Position numbers and translations under genes: made by a program. Under the pieces are notes generated by a model, which saw nothing but the letters and a program-made list of their open reading frames with translations, had not been told where the DNA came from and did no database searches. From positions 1-24,830 of the forward strand of contig JBKDQE010000024.1 of assembly GCA_046342195.1 (NCBI GenBank): DNA of 24,830 nucleotides. The letters are read 5' to 3'. This stretch comes from CANHBY01 sp046342195. GTDB lineage: Bacteria > Pseudomonadota > Gammaproteobacteria > Burkholderiales > Burkholderiaceae_C. Below are positions 24,486 to 24,830 of the stretch, piece after piece (the stretch's first letter is position 1; every line of letters starts with the position of its first letter).

Positions 24486-24814
24486 TTTCCGGATCCAAGC
24501 GTACTTTGCAGCACATCCTGCGCAAAGTACGCTGCGGCCTTTTTTGCGATGTCACGCTCCATTTTGAGCCGGGCATTCTCCGCCCTCAGCCGGGCAATCT
24601 CCGTCTGTTCGGCCGTGACCACCGGAGCCTTCTGGCTCGTCTGCACATCACCCAACTGTCCCTTCGCCTCCAGGCGAATCCAATTGCCCAGGCTCGCAGC
24701 TGGAATGCCCAGAACCTTCGCGACCACTGCGCTCGACTGGCCAGCCTTGACCTGCCTGACTGCCTCCAGTTTGTACTCCAGGGTGTACTTGCCCCTGACC
24801 AGCTTGTTAACCAT
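24482..24814 (-). CDS. IS3-family transposase OrfA
   Basis: The 110-aa product begins MVNKLVRGKYTLEYKLEAVR, with a helix-turn-helix (about 10-50: VKAGQSSAVVAKVLGIPAAS), then a leucine-zipper-like coiled coil (EIARLRAENARLKMERDIAKK). It binds the IS ends. AAGGAG lies eight bases before the ATG. It overlaps orfB by four bases (ATGA). Confidence 0.93.
   Translation of the reverse strand: MVNKLVRGKYTLEYKLEAVRQVKAGQSSAVVAKVLGIPAASLGNWIRLEAKGQLGDVQTSQKAPVVTAEQTEIARLRAENARLKMERDIAKKAAAYFAQDVLQSTLGSGK
24539..24545 (-). promoter_or_regulatory. Programmed -1 frameshift heptamer between orfA and orfB
   Basis: On the minus strand A AAA AAG occurs in the orfA frame (codons AAA AAG). A slip of one base back enters a frame open into OrfB, reading KYAWIRKMSGKVWPV, the expected fusion junction in IS3 elements. 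It makes OrfAB, the transposase, in intact copies; here the product would be truncated. Confidence 0.8.
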
Positions 24815-24830
24815 TTCTTTGCTCCTTTCC

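Larger units (their letters stand above)
24157..24830 (-). mobile_element. IS3-family element, internally deleted, extends beyond window
   Basis: orfA and a truncated orfB on the minus strand lead to a candidate terminal repeat, TGAGGTTGCCCCTGAATTTC (24157-24176), which begins with TGA as IS3 ends do. The other end lies beyond base 24830. The DDE core is missing, so the copy cannot transpose by itself. It is inserted next to the IS5-type C-terminal fragment. Confidence 0.8.

Overview
The window looks like a chromosome segment of a betaproteobacterium, most likely order Burkholderiales and possibly Comamonadaceae-like. The clues are tandem TakP-like TRAP receptors, the divergent pmbA/darP pair, a Burkholderiales-style tad operon with a small lipoprotein between rcpA and tadZ, and moderately GC-rich coding. 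The genus is an inference from gene content.

Layout. Positions 1-3345 hold the 3' part of a very large gene whose start lies outside the window. It encodes pentapeptide repeats, then an HD phosphohydrolase domain, then an unrecognised C-terminus, and its base composition drops sharply to AT-rich near position 460. On the minus strand follow two nearly identical TRAP solute receptors (3415-5603) ending in a strong terminator, then pmbA (5755-7158). darP (7354-7920) is divergent from pmbA.

Positions 7911-15794 hold a compact minus-strand tad operon for a Flp-type pilus, in transcription order flp, tadV, rcpC, rcpA, lipoprotein, tadZ, tadA, tadB, tadC. The 57-residue Flp pilin is a short gene that is easy to miss. 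The minor pseudopilin-type genes tadE and tadG (17206-18692) lie on the other side of an opposite-strand pair, 16195-17119. That pair is a small unknown protein overlapping an AbiEii-like nucleotidyltransferase. It is preceded by three 16-bp direct repeats spaced exactly 56 bp apart. tadD is not in the window.

Positions 18897-22191 carry two housekeeping genes, prlC (oligopeptidase A) and pyrC (dihydroorotase). Seven perfect CCCTCAT heptamers and one degenerate copy run directly into the prlC start codon.

The right end (22312-24830) is a mobile-element graveyard. It has an N-terminal scrap of an IS5-type transposase with a terminal repeat, a Tat/lipoprotein of the TIGR03118 beta-propeller type with a near-perfect Fur box over its promoter, a C-terminal IS5-type transposase scrap, and an IS3-family element. 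The IS3 orfB has lost its catalytic core, and the element runs off the window.

The genes fall into independent groups: pilus biogenesis (tad), carboxylate uptake (TRAP receptors), peptide turnover (pmbA, prlC), ribosome maturation (darP) and pyrimidine synthesis (pyrC). The least explained parts are the pentapeptide-HD protein and the nucleotidyltransferase pair with its repeat array.
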